Shown one piece after another: positions 1 through 7,294 of a stretch of DNA of 10,552 nt. The first letter of the stretch is position 1, and each line of letters starts with the position of its first letter. The notes beneath the pieces are model-generated. The model was not told the origin of the DNA. It did no database searches and worked only from the letters and a program-made list of their open reading frames with translations. Location: assembly GCA_003556835.1 (NCBI GenBank), contig PWQG01000130.1, positions 1 through 10,552 on the forward strand, given 5' to 3'. Position numbers and translations under genes: made by a program. Source of the stretch: Gammaproteobacteria bacterium. GTDB taxonomy: Bacteria; Pseudomonadota; Gammaproteobacteria; Pseudomonadales; Pseudohongiellaceae.

Positions 1-414
1 TCCACCGCCGATTCCCTGATCCTGACCTGTTCTGCCGCCATCAGTCGGGATCTGGCACCGGATCGATGGCATGGTTACGGTACTACGCGGATGGCGACCC
101 TGGGTGTCATCCTGCTGGCCCTGACCATTGCCCTGGTGTCGGATGAATCTGTCTTTTTCCTGGTATTGTATGCCTGGTCTGGATTGGGTTCGGCCTTTGC
201 GCCGCTGCTGCTGGTCTATACCCTGGGGGGGCGCCCGCCGCAGTGGCTGGCGGTCAGCATGATTGTGGCCGGGCCGGCCACCGTGTTTGCCTATCAGATG
301 CTGGACCAGCAGATCGTGGATACGGTTTATGAGATCCTGCCGGGGATGCTGGCAGGCGGATTGGTGTATCTGTTCGGTAGCGTTGTGCAACGGTTCCGTC
401 AAAGCAATCCATGA
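1..414 (+). CDS. putP: Sodium/solute symporter, PutP-like, C-terminal part
   Basis: The open frame enters from the left edge and stops at TGA 412-414, leaving 137 residues. The 5' part lies outside the window. The visible start, STADSLILTCSAAISRDL, matches the SSS-family segment around PutP Ser340/Thr341, residues that ligate sodium in E. coli PutP. The later YAWSGLGSAFAP and VYEILPGML also resemble PutP (YAWAGFGAAFGP, YEIIPGF). About three hydrophobic membrane segments follow, at roughly residues 32-47, 50-75 and 80-125, and the end is a short basic cytoplasmic tail. The family uses the sodium gradient to import proline or other small solutes across the inner membrane. Because most of the substrate site is missing, proline specificity is inferred; another SSS substrate is possible. 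The gene converges on pepA with only 24 bp between stop codons and no clear terminator. Confidence 0.8.
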   Translation, partial: STADSLILTCSAAISRDLAPDRWHGYGTTRMATLGVILLALTIALVSDESVFFLVLYAWSGLGSAFAPLLLVYTLGGRPPQWLAVSMIVAGPATVFAYQMLDQQIVDTVYEILPGMLAGGLVYLFGSVVQRFRQSNP

Positions 415-438
415 CGGAACCGCGACGCAGGCGGGATA

Positions 439-1929
439 TCAGGCTTTCTGCTTGCGCAGATATTCCAGCAGCAAGGGGACGGGACGTCCGGTTGCCCCTT
501 TCTGGGCACCACTCAGCCAGGCCGAGCCGGCAATGTCCAGGTGGGCCCAATGGTACTTGTCTGTGAACCGTGACAGGAAACAGGCTGCCGTGATTGTGCC
601 CGCCTTGGGGCCGCCTATATTGGCGATGTCGGCAAAGTTGCTGTCCAGCAGGGGCTGGTACTCGTCCCACATTGGCAGTTGCCAGGCGTAATCCTGGGCC
701 TCCTGGCTGGTCTGCAGAATTTCTTCGGCCAGCGGCTGGTGGTTACTCAGCACAACAGAGGCGACATCACCGAAGGCCGCTACGGCTGCACCGGTCAGCG
801 TGGCCACATCGATCACCGTTTTGGGTTTGAAGCGTTCCACATAGGTCAGGGCATCACAGAGCACGAGTCGTCCCTCGGCATCGGTATTGAGGACTTCGAT
901 GGTCTGACCGGACATGCTGGTGACAATGTCTCCGGGCTTGGTGGCCCTGTCGCTGGGCATATTCTCGGCGGCCGCAATCACTGCGGTCACGTTGATCGGC
1001 AGATTCAGTTCAGCGACTGCTTGCATGGTGCCGAGCACGGTGGCGGCGCCGCACATATCGAATTTCATTTCGTCCATGCCGGCGCCGGGTTTGAGGCTGA
1101 TACCACCCGTGTCAAAGGTGATGCCCTTGCCGACCAGGACATAGGGTTTGCTGTCGGCTTTTTTCGCACCCTTGTGCTCGATGACAATCAGTTTGGATTC
1201 TTCGATGGAGCCGTGTCCGACGGAAAGCAGGGAGCCCATGCCCAGCTTCTGCATCTGTTTTTCGCCGAGTACCTGGGTCTTGAGGTTCTTGTGCTTGGTG
1301 CCCAGTTTACTGGCGAAATGGGCCAGGTAGGTGGGAGTGCAGATGTTGCCCGGCAGGTTGCCGAGCTCGCGGGCCGTGTTCATGCCGTTGGCGGTGCAGG
1401 CACCGACTTCGACGGATTCTTTCAGGCTCTTGCGGCTGCTACCGGCAGCGATGTGCACGGTTTTCAGGCTTATCGGGTCCGCTTTACGGCTTTTGGTCTG
1501 GTCGTAACGATATTCGGTAGCGCCGATTTCACGCACGAGCTGACTGACCGCCCATTCCTCGCTGCGATCTTTTACCGGTAATTGTGGCAGGGCGATGATG
1601 GCATTCTTGGCGCCGCTGCCCAGCAGGGCTTTCGCGGCGCCCCGGGCAGCTTTGACGTAGGCCCTGGCGTCGAATTTTTTCTCCTCGCCACAACCCACGA
1701 GCAGCAGACGCTTGGCCTTCAGTTTGCCCGGGATGTGCAGCCACAGCGTGTCGCCCGCCTTGCCCTTGATGTCGCCGCTGCGCTTCACATTGTCGATCAA
1801 CTTGTCGCTGGCCTTGTCAACGGCCGCGGTCAGGGTCGGGGTGCCGCCTTTTTCCCAGATGCCCAGCACCAGGCAGTCAGTGGTCTTCTGAAGGGGATCA
1901 GTACCCTGTAACTGAAACTTGATTGTCAT
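439..1929 (-). CDS. pepA: Leucyl aminopeptidase (M17 family)
   Basis: This is a complete 496-residue cytosolic aminopeptidase that releases N-terminal residues, preferentially leucine, from peptides. All expected active-site residues are present: metal ligands Lys268, Asp273, Asp291, Asp350 and Glu352, and catalytic Lys280 and Arg354. Each lies two positions before its E. coli PepA counterpart. The family signature NTDAEGRL is at 348-355. The N-terminal domain (about 1-165) is the variable macro-like domain, and the C-terminal domain is catalytic. The ATG start is supported by GAGG 8 nt upstream. In E. coli, PepA is also a DNA-binding accessory factor for XerCD recombination and carAB control; that role cannot be judged here. 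The divergent arrangement with lptFG matches E. coli, but holC and valS, which follow pepA there, are absent. Here a symporter gene converges instead. Confidence 0.97.
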   Translation of the reverse strand: MTIKFQLQGTDPLQKTTDCLVLGIWEKGGTPTLTAAVDKASDKLIDNVKRSGDIKGKAGDTLWLHIPGKLKAKRLLLVGCGEEKKFDARAYVKAARGAAKALLGSGAKNAIIALPQLPVKDRSEEWAVSQLVREIGATEYRYDQTKSRKADPISLKTVHIAAGSSRKSLKESVEVGACTANGMNTARELGNLPGNICTPTYLAHFASKLGTKHKNLKTQVLGEKQMQKLGMGSLLSVGHGSIEESKLIVIEHKGAKKADSKPYVLVGKGITFDTGGISLKPGAGMDEMKFDMCGAATVLGTMQAVAELNLPINVTAVIAAAENMPSDRATKPGDIVTSMSGQTIEVLNTDAEGRLVLCDALTYVERFKPKTVIDVATLTGAAVAAFGDVASVVLSNHQPLAEEILQTSQEAQDYAWQLPMWDEYQPLLDSNFADIANIGGPKAGTITAACFLSRFTDKYHWAHLDIAGSAWLSGAQKGATGRPVPLLLEYLRKQKA

Positions 1930-1962
1930 TCCTTTTGCCTCGAACCAGAAAGTGTGGCGACA

Positions 1963-1991
1963 ATCCTAAAGATATTCAGTGATTTAAGCAA
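1963..1991 (-). promoter_or_regulatory. Candidate sigma70 promoter of pepA
   Basis: Read on the - strand, TTGCTT (1986-1991) is followed by a 17-bp spacer and TAGGAT (1963-1968). It lies about 35 bp upstream of the pepA start, in the spacer shared with the divergent thioesterase-lptFG operon. The -10 matches consensus at four of six positions and the -35 at three, so this is a plausible rather than a strong call. Confidence 0.35.
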
Positions 1992-2042
1992 TCCATCCAT
2001 GTTGTGTTGATCAGGAATTGGACCCATTCGACCCGACAGAAG

Positions 2043-2071
2043 TGTACTTATGCAATTTGACTGATTAAAAT
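2043..2071 (+). promoter_or_regulatory. Weak candidate promoter of the thioesterase-lptFG operon
   Basis: TAAAAT at 2066-2071 matches the -10 consensus at five of six positions, but the -35 at the right distance, TGTACT (2043-2048), is poor. A good-looking TTGACT at 2057-2062 has no matching -10 downstream. The predicted transcript would have a leader of about 85 nt before the ATG at 2164. This is the best candidate in the 234-bp divergent spacer 1930-2163, which otherwise shows no gene. Confidence 0.25.
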
Positions 2072-2153
2072 TGCCCGCCCGAGCCAATCTGGCGGCGGAC
2101 AACCGTTGGAACCTTGTGTTTCCGGCCCGGTCTTACATTGAAGTTGACGTTCT

Positions 2154-2158
2154 GGAGG
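2154..2158 (+). promoter_or_regulatory. Ribosome binding site deciding the thioesterase start
   Basis: GGAGG lies 5 nt before ATG 2164. It supports this start over the in-frame TTG at 2071, which would add 31 residues unlike the family N-terminus and has no comparable site. Confidence 0.7.
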
Positions 2159-2163
2159 CCCCT

Positions 2164-2601
2164 ATGCCCCGCGTGAAAATAGAAATGCCTGAAGAGTTCC
2201 TGTTCACCATGGAGCACCCGGTGCGTTTCAGTGATCTGGACTACGCGCGTCATCTCACCAGTGTGGCCATGGTGCACATCCTGCATGAAGCCCGTCTGCA
2301 ATTTCTGGCCAAGCTGGGTTTCACCGAATCGAATATCTTCGGACTGGGAATGGTGGTTACGGACATGGCCATCGACTACCGCTCTGAATCCTTCGCGCGC
2401 GATGTGCTGGTGATCGAGGTGGGCGTCAGCACATTCAATCGCTATGGCTGTGACATCTGCTTTCAGGTGACCAACTCCGCGCTTGATCGTAATGTCTGCA
2501 ATGCCAAGATGGGCGTGGTATTCTTCGATTTCGACAAGCACAAGATTGCTGCCGTGCCGCCAGCCTTCAAGACCCTGGTTGGTGACACCGAATCCGACTA
2601 G
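2164..2601 (+). CDS. Hot-dog fold acyl-CoA thioesterase family protein
   Basis: This is a 145-residue protein of the 4HBT / YbgC-FadM-like hot-dog thioesterase superfamily, whose members hydrolyse acyl-CoA or acyl-ACP thioesters in the cytoplasm, usually as dimers or tetramers. The N-terminal strand and helix carry the family pattern: RFSDLD at residues 21-26 with the likely catalytic Asp24 or Asp26, His30, and the helix HEARLQFL from about 41. The usual H-V-N-N after the Asp motif reads H-L-T-S here, so substrate preference may differ. Length is normal for a single-domain member. The start at 2164 is chosen for its strong ribosome binding site. Only 7 bp separate its stop codon from lptF, whose ribosome binding site overlaps that stop, so co-translation with lptFG is likely. 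The acyl substrate is unknown. Confidence 0.85.
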   Translation: MPRVKIEMPEEFLFTMEHPVRFSDLDYARHLTSVAMVHILHEARLQFLAKLGFTESNIFGLGMVVTDMAIDYRSESFARDVLVIEVGVSTFNRYGCDICFQVTNSALDRNVCNAKMGVVFFDFDKHKIAAVPPAFKTLVGDTESD

Positions 2602-2603
2602 GA
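2600..2603 (+). promoter_or_regulatory. Ribosome binding site for lptF overlapping upstream stop codon
   Basis: AGGA spans the last two bases of the thioesterase TAG stop and lies 5 nt before the GTG at 2609. It supports the GTG start of LptF and suggests translational coupling. Confidence 0.55.
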
Positions 2604-2608
2604 TCGCC

Positions 2609-3745
2609 GTGATACTGTTCCGCTATCTCAGTACGCAGATACTTCAGGTGATGACTGCGGTCACCGTGATCCTGCTGTTCGTCTCTTTCACTTCCCGGTT
2701 TCTTCAGTATCTGGGAGATGCCGTGGCCGGCAAGCTGACCACCGACATACTGGTGCTGCTGATGTTGTCGCGCATTCCCGAGTTTCTTCTGATCATCATA
2801 CCGCTGGCTTTTTTCCTGGGGGTGTTGCTGGCTTACGGGCGCATGCATGCCGACAGTGAAATGACGGTGTTGCAGGCCTGCGGTTTCAGCCAGAAGAAAC
2901 TGCTGGGAATAACCATGAGTTGTTCCGTGCTGGTGGCGGTTGTGGTTGCCGTGCTCAGTTTCTACGTTTCACCGCTAGGCCTGCAGAGTACCCAGCGCCT
3001 GCAACAGATGCAGGAGGAGCTGACCGAGCTGGATCTCATCGTGCCGGGGCAATTCCAGGCTTTCAATCAGGGCATGCGCACGACCTATGCGGAAACCATA
3101 GGGGAGACGGATCTCGGGCGGCAATTGAACAACACTTTTGTGGTGCTGCGTGACGCGCCGGAGGGTACTGCCGATGCCGGCCTTCAGGTCATGGTTTCGG
3201 AAACGGCGCGACCGGTACTTGATGAGGACAGTGGCCGGCGTTTCATGCTGTTGGAAAACGGTTATTTCTATCAAGGTGTGCCGGGTACTGCCGGGTTCCA
3301 GGTCACCCGTTTCGAGGAGCAGGGCATATTATTACCGGAGCAGGTCAATATCGCGCCTGTACTGGGAGAGACGGCACTGCCGACCCGCGAGCTGTTCGGT
3401 TCCACTGATCCGGCCTTCCAGGCAGAGTTGCAGTGGCGTTTCTCCGTGGTGCTGATCATACCCGTGCTGGCCTTGATGTCTTTGCCACTCAGTCGCGTCA
3501 AGCCGCGGCAGGGACGTTTCGGCAAGCTGGTGCCTGCGACGCTGATCTACGGTGCCTATTTCCTGCTGCTTGAGCTGATGCGGGAGCGTATTCAGAGCGG
3601 GGAAGCTGGTGTTCTGCCCGGAATGTGGTGGGTCCATATCCTGTTTCTCGGGCTCGCCGTGTTGCTGCTGTGGAACCATTCGCGTCCACGGCTGCGGCGA
3701 CCACGCACGGCGGCGCATGGGACTTCAGCGGAGGCGGGTGCATGA
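2609..3745 (+). CDS. lptF: LPS export permease subunit LptF
   Basis: This is a 378-residue inner-membrane subunit of LptB2FG, the ABC exporter that extracts lipopolysaccharide from the outer leaflet of the inner membrane and passes it to the LptC-LptA bridge. The YjgP/YjgQ fold is visible: membrane helices at about 13-35, 48-77 and 100-122, a periplasmic beta-jellyroll between about 124 and 273, then helices at about 278-295, 306-324 and 338-356. The cytoplasmic loop SEMTVLQACG (83-92) corresponds to the region that contacts LptB, and PLSRVKPRQGRF (292-303) is typical of LptF. GTG is chosen because the product then begins VILFRYL, like E. coli MIIIRYL, and has AGGA 5 nt upstream; the longer open frame to 2483 overlaps the thioesterase. 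The stop overlaps the lptG start (ATGA). The ATPase LptB must be encoded elsewhere. Confidence 0.95.
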   Translation: MILFRYLSTQILQVMTAVTVILLFVSFTSRFLQYLGDAVAGKLTTDILVLLMLSRIPEFLLIIIPLAFFLGVLLAYGRMHADSEMTVLQACGFSQKKLLGITMSCSVLVAVVVAVLSFYVSPLGLQSTQRLQQMQEELTELDLIVPGQFQAFNQGMRTTYAETIGETDLGRQLNNTFVVLRDAPEGTADAGLQVMVSETARPVLDEDSGRRFMLLENGYFYQGVPGTAGFQVTRFEEQGILLPEQVNIAPVLGETALPTRELFGSTDPAFQAELQWRFSVVLIIPVLALMSLPLSRVKPRQGRFGKLVPATLIYGAYFLLLELMRERIQSGEAGVLPGMWWVHILFLGLAVLLLWNHSRPRLRRPRTAAHGTSAEAGA

Positions 3746-4809
3746 AACTGCTGGACCGTTATCTTGCACGGACCGTGCTGATGGCCATGCTCATGGTGCT
3801 GGCCCTGATGGTTGCTGTCGAGTTGATTTTCTCCCTGGCTGATGAATTGGGGGATACCACGGCGGTCTATCACAGCGGTCATGCGATCGCTTTCGTTTTA
3901 CTCACCACGCCAACCAGTATCTATGAGCTACTGCCTTATGCAGCGCTCGGTGGCGCATTGATCGGACTGGGCCTGCTGGCTTCAAGCAATGAGCTGGTGG
4001 TCATGCGTTCTGCCGGTGTGACCACCCGGCGTATAATCTGGTCAGTGATGAAACCGACCTTGCTGGTCATGGCGTTTTCCCTGGTTCTCGGGGAATGGCT
4101 GGCACCGATGGCGGAACAGAAAGCCCGTAGCGACCAGGCGATGGTGCTGAGTGGCGGAGAAGCCATTGGTTCGGGCCGGGGCAATTGGCACAAGATCGGC
4201 GATACCTACGTACACATCAATGCAGTCGTGCCTGGAGGGCGCGAGGTATATGGTGTCACACGTTACGAGTTTGATGGTGACCGGCAACTGCTGCGCAGCA
4301 GCTTTGCATCCCATGGTCGCTACCTTGATGCGGAAGGGCACTGGTTGCTGACAGAGGTGCAGGAAACCCGGTTCCATGATCAGCGGACCGAGGTTGTCGG
4401 GCACGAGCAATATGAATGGCATGTGGATCTGCCGCCGGAACTTCTCAGTGTACTGCTGGTGCGCCCGGATCGTCAGTCCATCAGTGGTCTGTATCAGTTC
4501 GCGAGGTATTTCGAGTCCGAAGGGTTGGAAAGCAGTAATTATTTCCTGGCTTTCTGGAAAAAGCTGCTGCAGCCCCTGGCCACGATCAGCCTGGTCTTGC
4601 TGGCGATCTCCTTTGTCTTTGGCCCCCTGCGTGAAGCCACCATGGGCTATCGAGTGTTCGTAGGCATCATGATTGCCCTGTCCTTCACCATTGCTGAACG
4701 AATGCTGGGGCCTACGACCCTCCTGTACGGTTTCAGTCCTTTGTTCGCCGTGCTGCTACCGATTCTGGTGGCGGCTTCCCTGGGGCTTTTCATGCTGCGC
4801 CGGGTGTAA
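3742..4809 (+). CDS. lptG: LPS export permease subunit LptG
   Basis: This is a 355-residue partner of LptF in the LptB2FG lipopolysaccharide exporter. The first helix is at about 11-33, with two more before the jellyroll (about 50-80 and 100-120). The cytoplasmic loop SSNELVVMRSAGV (81-93) matches the LptB-contact region. The periplasmic domain includes GRGNWHKIGDTYVHI (145-159), the usual LptG pattern, and the C-terminal three helices include FVFGPLREATMGYR (291-304). The ATG overlaps the lptF stop as ATGA and has GGAGG (3730-3734) 7 nt upstream, so translation of the two is coupled. An in-frame extension back to 3625 lies inside lptF and is not used. The gene converges on the NSS transporter gene with 11 bp between stops and no evident strong terminator. 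Confidence 0.96.
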   Translation: MKLLDRYLARTVLMAMLMVLALMVAVELIFSLADELGDTTAVYHSGHAIAFVLLTTPTSIYELLPYAALGGALIGLGLLASSNELVVMRSAGVTTRRIIWSVMKPTLLVMAFSLVLGEWLAPMAEQKARSDQAMVLSGGEAIGSGRGNWHKIGDTYVHINAVVPGGREVYGVTRYEFDGDRQLLRSSFASHGRYLDAEGHWLLTEVQETRFHDQRTEVVGHEQYEWHVDLPPELLSVLLVRPDRQSISGLYQFARYFESEGLESSNYFLAFWKKLLQPLATISLVLLAISFVFGPLREATMGYRVFVGIMIALSFTIAERMLGPTTLLYGFSPLFAVLLPILVAASLGLFMLRRV

Positions 4810-4820
4810 CCGGGTCGTGT

Positions 4821-6152
4821 TCAGCTCATCACCTGGGTGTGGGCGTAGGAGACAATGATCCAGAGCAGCACCACTACGGGCAGATATCGCCCCACCAGGT
4901 AGATGCGCCATTCCCACCAGCGATTGCCGGTGCCCAGGACGGTACGTATGCGTGATGGCGGTATGAACCAGCAGAACAGGGCCGCCCCGACCACCCCGGA
5001 GAAAATGATCACGTTACCGCCCGCCACTTGGTCAATCACGTCCAGTACGGGTTTGCCGGCAATCTGCCATTCCAGTGGTGTGAAGCTCAATGCCGAAGCG
5101 GTGCCGAGTAGCAGCATGACCACTGTGACCAGGCTGATCGCCCGCAGATTGGAAAGACGGAACTCTTCCGCGACGGCCGCGGTCATGACCTTCAACCCCG
5201 CCAGGCAGGAGCTGAATGCGGCAGCAAAGAACAGGGCAAAGAAGATGATGGCAATCCAGGCGCCGCCCGGCATATCGGCAAACACCTGCGGCAGCGTGAC
5301 AAACGCCAACTGACTGCCTTCGCCGGGTTCCAGACCATAACTGAAGACAAAGGGGAAGATCATGAAGCCGGCAATCAGGGCGATGCTGGTTTCAGTGATC
5401 CCAACGATCACACAGGCCCGTGGCACATGAGTTTTGCGGGGTATGAAACTGCCATAGGTGACCAGGTACCCTTGTCCGATCGCGAGGGTGTAAAAAGCCT
5501 GACCAAAAGCGAAGGCCCAGAGAGTGCCGTCATTGAGCCGTCCCCAGTCAACACGGAAGAAAAAGTCCAGCGCCTCGCCCCAGCCGGGTGTACGGCTGGC
5601 CATGAATACCAGGAACAACATGACCGCGAGCAAAACCGGCATCAGGATTTTTGATACCAATTCGATGGCCTTGATGTCCCTTGCCAGCACCAGGAAGGCA
5701 AGGATGGTCACGATAATAAAGTACCAGAGTGAGTTCCAGGAGGCGCTGAACTCATCGAATACACGTAGATCATCGCGGACCGAGTCCACGGTGTATCCCA
5801 GGGTCCAGCCCGTGATCACCAGGTAATAACTGGTGATGGCCATCGTGATAAGTACCACAAACCAGCCGTAGACAGTGCCGAAGCGGTTGACCTGGCGGAA
5901 GGTCTGTACCGTGCTGCCCTGTGCCAGTCGGCCGGCCGCAACCTCCAGCACCATGATGGGGAATACCACTACCACCAGGGCGATGAGATAGGCCACCACA
6001 AAGGCACCACCGCCGTTTTCGCCCATGATGTAGGGAAAGCGCCACAGATTGCCCAGACCTACGGCGGCCGCTGCCATGGAGGCAATGAATGCGGGCTCCG
6101 AGCTCCACTGCTTTCTGGATGAGCTGACGAAATCTTGCTGTTCGGACACCAT
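4821..6152 (-). CDS. Sodium-dependent transporter, NSS/SNF family (LeuT-like)
   Basis: This 443-residue inner-membrane symporter is expected to import an amino acid or related amine with sodium. The helix-1 signature AVGLGNLWRFPY is at 30-41 and contains Asn35, the counterpart of LeuT Asn27, followed by GENGGGAF (44-51). AFGQAFYTLAIGQG (215-228) matches the LeuT helix-6 region, with Tyr221 at the aromatic gate and Thr222 at the Na1 ligand. Eleven or so hydrophobic segments can be counted, as in many bacterial members. In helix 8, FFAAAFSS (308-315) aligns with LeuT FFAGLTSS, placing Phe313 where LeuT has the Na2 ligand Thr354; Ser314 is kept. The substrate cannot be read. The ribosome site is weak (GGAA a few bases upstream). 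It lies 44 bp after the RDD gene on the same strand and may share its transcript. Confidence 0.92.
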   Translation of the reverse strand: MVSEQQDFVSSSRKQWSSEPAFIASMAAAAVGLGNLWRFPYIMGENGGGAFVVAYLIALVVVVFPIMVLEVAAGRLAQGSTVQTFRQVNRFGTVYGWFVVLITMAITSYYLVITGWTLGYTVDSVRDDLRVFDEFSASWNSLWYFIIVTILAFLVLARDIKAIELVSKILMPVLLAVMLFLVFMASRTPGWGEALDFFFRVDWGRLNDGTLWAFAFGQAFYTLAIGQGYLVTYGSFIPRKTHVPRACVIVGITETSIALIAGFMIFPFVFSYGLEPGEGSQLAFVTLPQVFADMPGGAWIAIIFFALFFAAAFSSCLAGLKVMTAAVAEEFRLSNLRAISLVTVVMLLLGTASALSFTPLEWQIAGKPVLDVIDQVAGGNVIIFSGVVGAALFCWFIPPSRIRTVLGTGNRWWEWRIYLVGRYLPVVVLLWIIVSYAHTQVMS

Positions 6153-6180
6153 GGTTTTCCGTGTTCCGGTCGGCCTTTGT

Positions 6181-6194
6181 CACTCCCGGGAGTG
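6181..6194. repeat. 14-bp perfect palindrome between RDD and NSS genes
   Basis: CACTCCCGGGAGTG is self-complementary over all 14 bases. It begins 2 bp after the RDD stop codon, in the leader of the NSS gene (28 bp before its ATG), and no T-run follows on the - strand. It could be an operator or a small processing hairpin; the sequence alone does not decide. Confidence 0.5.
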
Positions 6195-6196
6195 GT

Positions 6197-6700
6197 TCAG
6201 AAAGGTCTTGCGTGCTTCGGCAGAAGGATGGTTTTGGTGGCTGAAAATTTCTCGTGCAGGGCGTCGCCGTCACGGTCGATCAGGCACCAGAGATAACCCA
6301 GGCCGAGCAGGAAAAAGGCTGGCCAGGCAAGGGTGAAGCGGATCAGGGCGGCGCGTATATCCGGTGGCTGGTTATTTGTGCCGATCACTTTGATGCGCCA
6401 GGCAATCATGCCCAGGGTCTGGCCGGTGCGGCGCCAGAACCAGATGTAGAAGTAGGCGGCGCTGCTGATCATCATCAGGAAATAGAGGCTGGAGAGCACG
6501 GGATTGGTCTGCAGCTCGCCATCGACCAGTTCGGTGGTTTCCCCGAACAGCAGTTGCAGAACAAAGCCGAGGCAGATCCAGATGGCAGCCACCAGAAACA
6601 TGTCATACAGCAGGGCTGCCAGGCGTCGCAGTAAGCCGGCACGTGGCAGTGCGGCCTGTTCCTCCAGGCTGAGAAGTACTTTTTCGGTCTTTTTGGCCAT
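6197..6700 (-). CDS. RDD family membrane protein
   Basis: This is a 167-residue integral membrane protein with the RDD domain, a small multi-helix family of mostly unknown function; some members have been linked to ion transport. The first helix begins with RRLAALLYDMFLV (24-36), holding the Arg and Asp of the family name. Other typical elements are GQTLGMIAWRIKV (about 93-105) and the C-terminal CLIDRDGDALHEKFSATK (about 138-155). Three to four hydrophobic segments are seen, and a charged 20-residue cytoplasmic N-terminus precedes them. No Shine-Dalgarno sequence is evident before the ATG. TAAAAT ends 6 nt upstream, so a leaderless transcript is conceivable, although the gene lies only 42 bp after the secreted-protein gene and could simply be read through from it. 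Role here unknown. Confidence 0.88.
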   Translation of the reverse strand: MAKKTEKVLLSLEEQAALPRAGLLRRLAALLYDMFLVAAIWICLGFVLQLLFGETTELVDGELQTNPVLSSLYFLMMISSAAYFYIWFWRRTGQTLGMIAWRIKVIGTNNQPPDIRAALIRFTLAWPAFFLLGLGYLWCLIDRDGDALHEKFSATKTILLPKHARPF

Positions 6701-6742
6701 GATTGGATTTTACACGGTTGCTGATACTGGTTACAGGAAGCA

Positions 6743-7294
6743 TCAGAACAACTCGGGTGGCGCCTCCTGCTGATCGTTCTGGTTCCGGTTGCGCAGCAAT
6801 TCGTCCAGATCGAGTTCCAGGCTACGGTCCGCTTCATCCGTCGTGCTCTGGCGCTCGGGGTCGGATGCTTCTGTCTCGGGCTCCGCAGTCACCCCGGACT
6901 CCGATTCACTCATCAACAGGCGTCGCAGAGTCTCCAGATTCGATTCGGCATCCCGGCTTGAAAAATCGGGGATTTCCTCTTCTTCGTGCACGCTGAGTTC
7001 GGCAACGCGATAGACCAGGTCGAAGGTGCTGCGGGCGTCACGCTGGCAAAGGATGGTCATGGATGGATCGCCCTGTTCCGTGCGCCAGTTGTTCAGGCGA
7101 CCATAGAGCACTTCTGCACACTCCGGGTCCCGCGATGCGCGGCGGGCCGCCTCTTCCAGGGCCGGTCGCAGGCTGGCTGCGCTGGGCGGGAGCCAGAGCC
7201 GTTCCGGATTGAAGGGGAGTGTTTCATCGGCGTACAGGCTGCCGCCGCCGGCCAGCAGGCAGATCCATATCAGTAGGGTGCGTGTTTTCATCAT
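6743..7294 (-). CDS. Small secreted protein of unknown function with acidic tail
   Basis: I do not recognise this 183-residue protein. Residues 1-22 form a clear signal peptide (basic MMKTRT, hydrophobic LLIWICLLAGGG, cleavage near LYA-DE), so it is probably periplasmic or outer-envelope. The mature part has a folded-looking stretch at about 30-105 with two cysteines, Cys59 and Cys83, which could form a disulfide, and an aromatic/Arg-rich segment between them (VLYGRLNNWRTEQG). From about 105 to the end the chain is dominated by Glu, Asp, Ser, Arg and Gln, low in hydrophobics and probably disordered. The start may be the second Met (7291): GAGG lies 1 nt before the first ATG but 4 nt before the second. 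It is first in the - strand group leading to the RDD and NSS genes. Confidence 0.75.
   Translation of the reverse strand: MMKTRTLLIWICLLAGGGSLYADETLPFNPERLWLPPSAASLRPALEEAARRASRDPECAEVLYGRLNNWRTEQGDPSMTILCQRDARSTFDLVYRVAELSVHEEEEIPDFSSRDAESNLETLRRLLMSESESGVTAEPETEASDPERQSTTDEADRSLELDLDELLRNRNQNDQQEAPPELF

Noticed and set aside
679..1581. 300-codon open frame on the + strand opposite pepA
   Set aside because: It is antisense to a fully conserved pepA, its product is Gly/His/Phe-rich without family motifs, and no ribosome site was noted; it is a shadow of codon bias in the real gene.
2065..2541. 158-codon open frame on the - strand opposite the thioesterase
   Set aside because: The His-rich product without motifs mirrors the thioesterase coding sequence.
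4798..4822. Possible bidirectional terminator between lptG and the NSS gene
   Set aside because: Only a 4-bp CCGG/CCGG pairing is present and no T-run follows on either strand.
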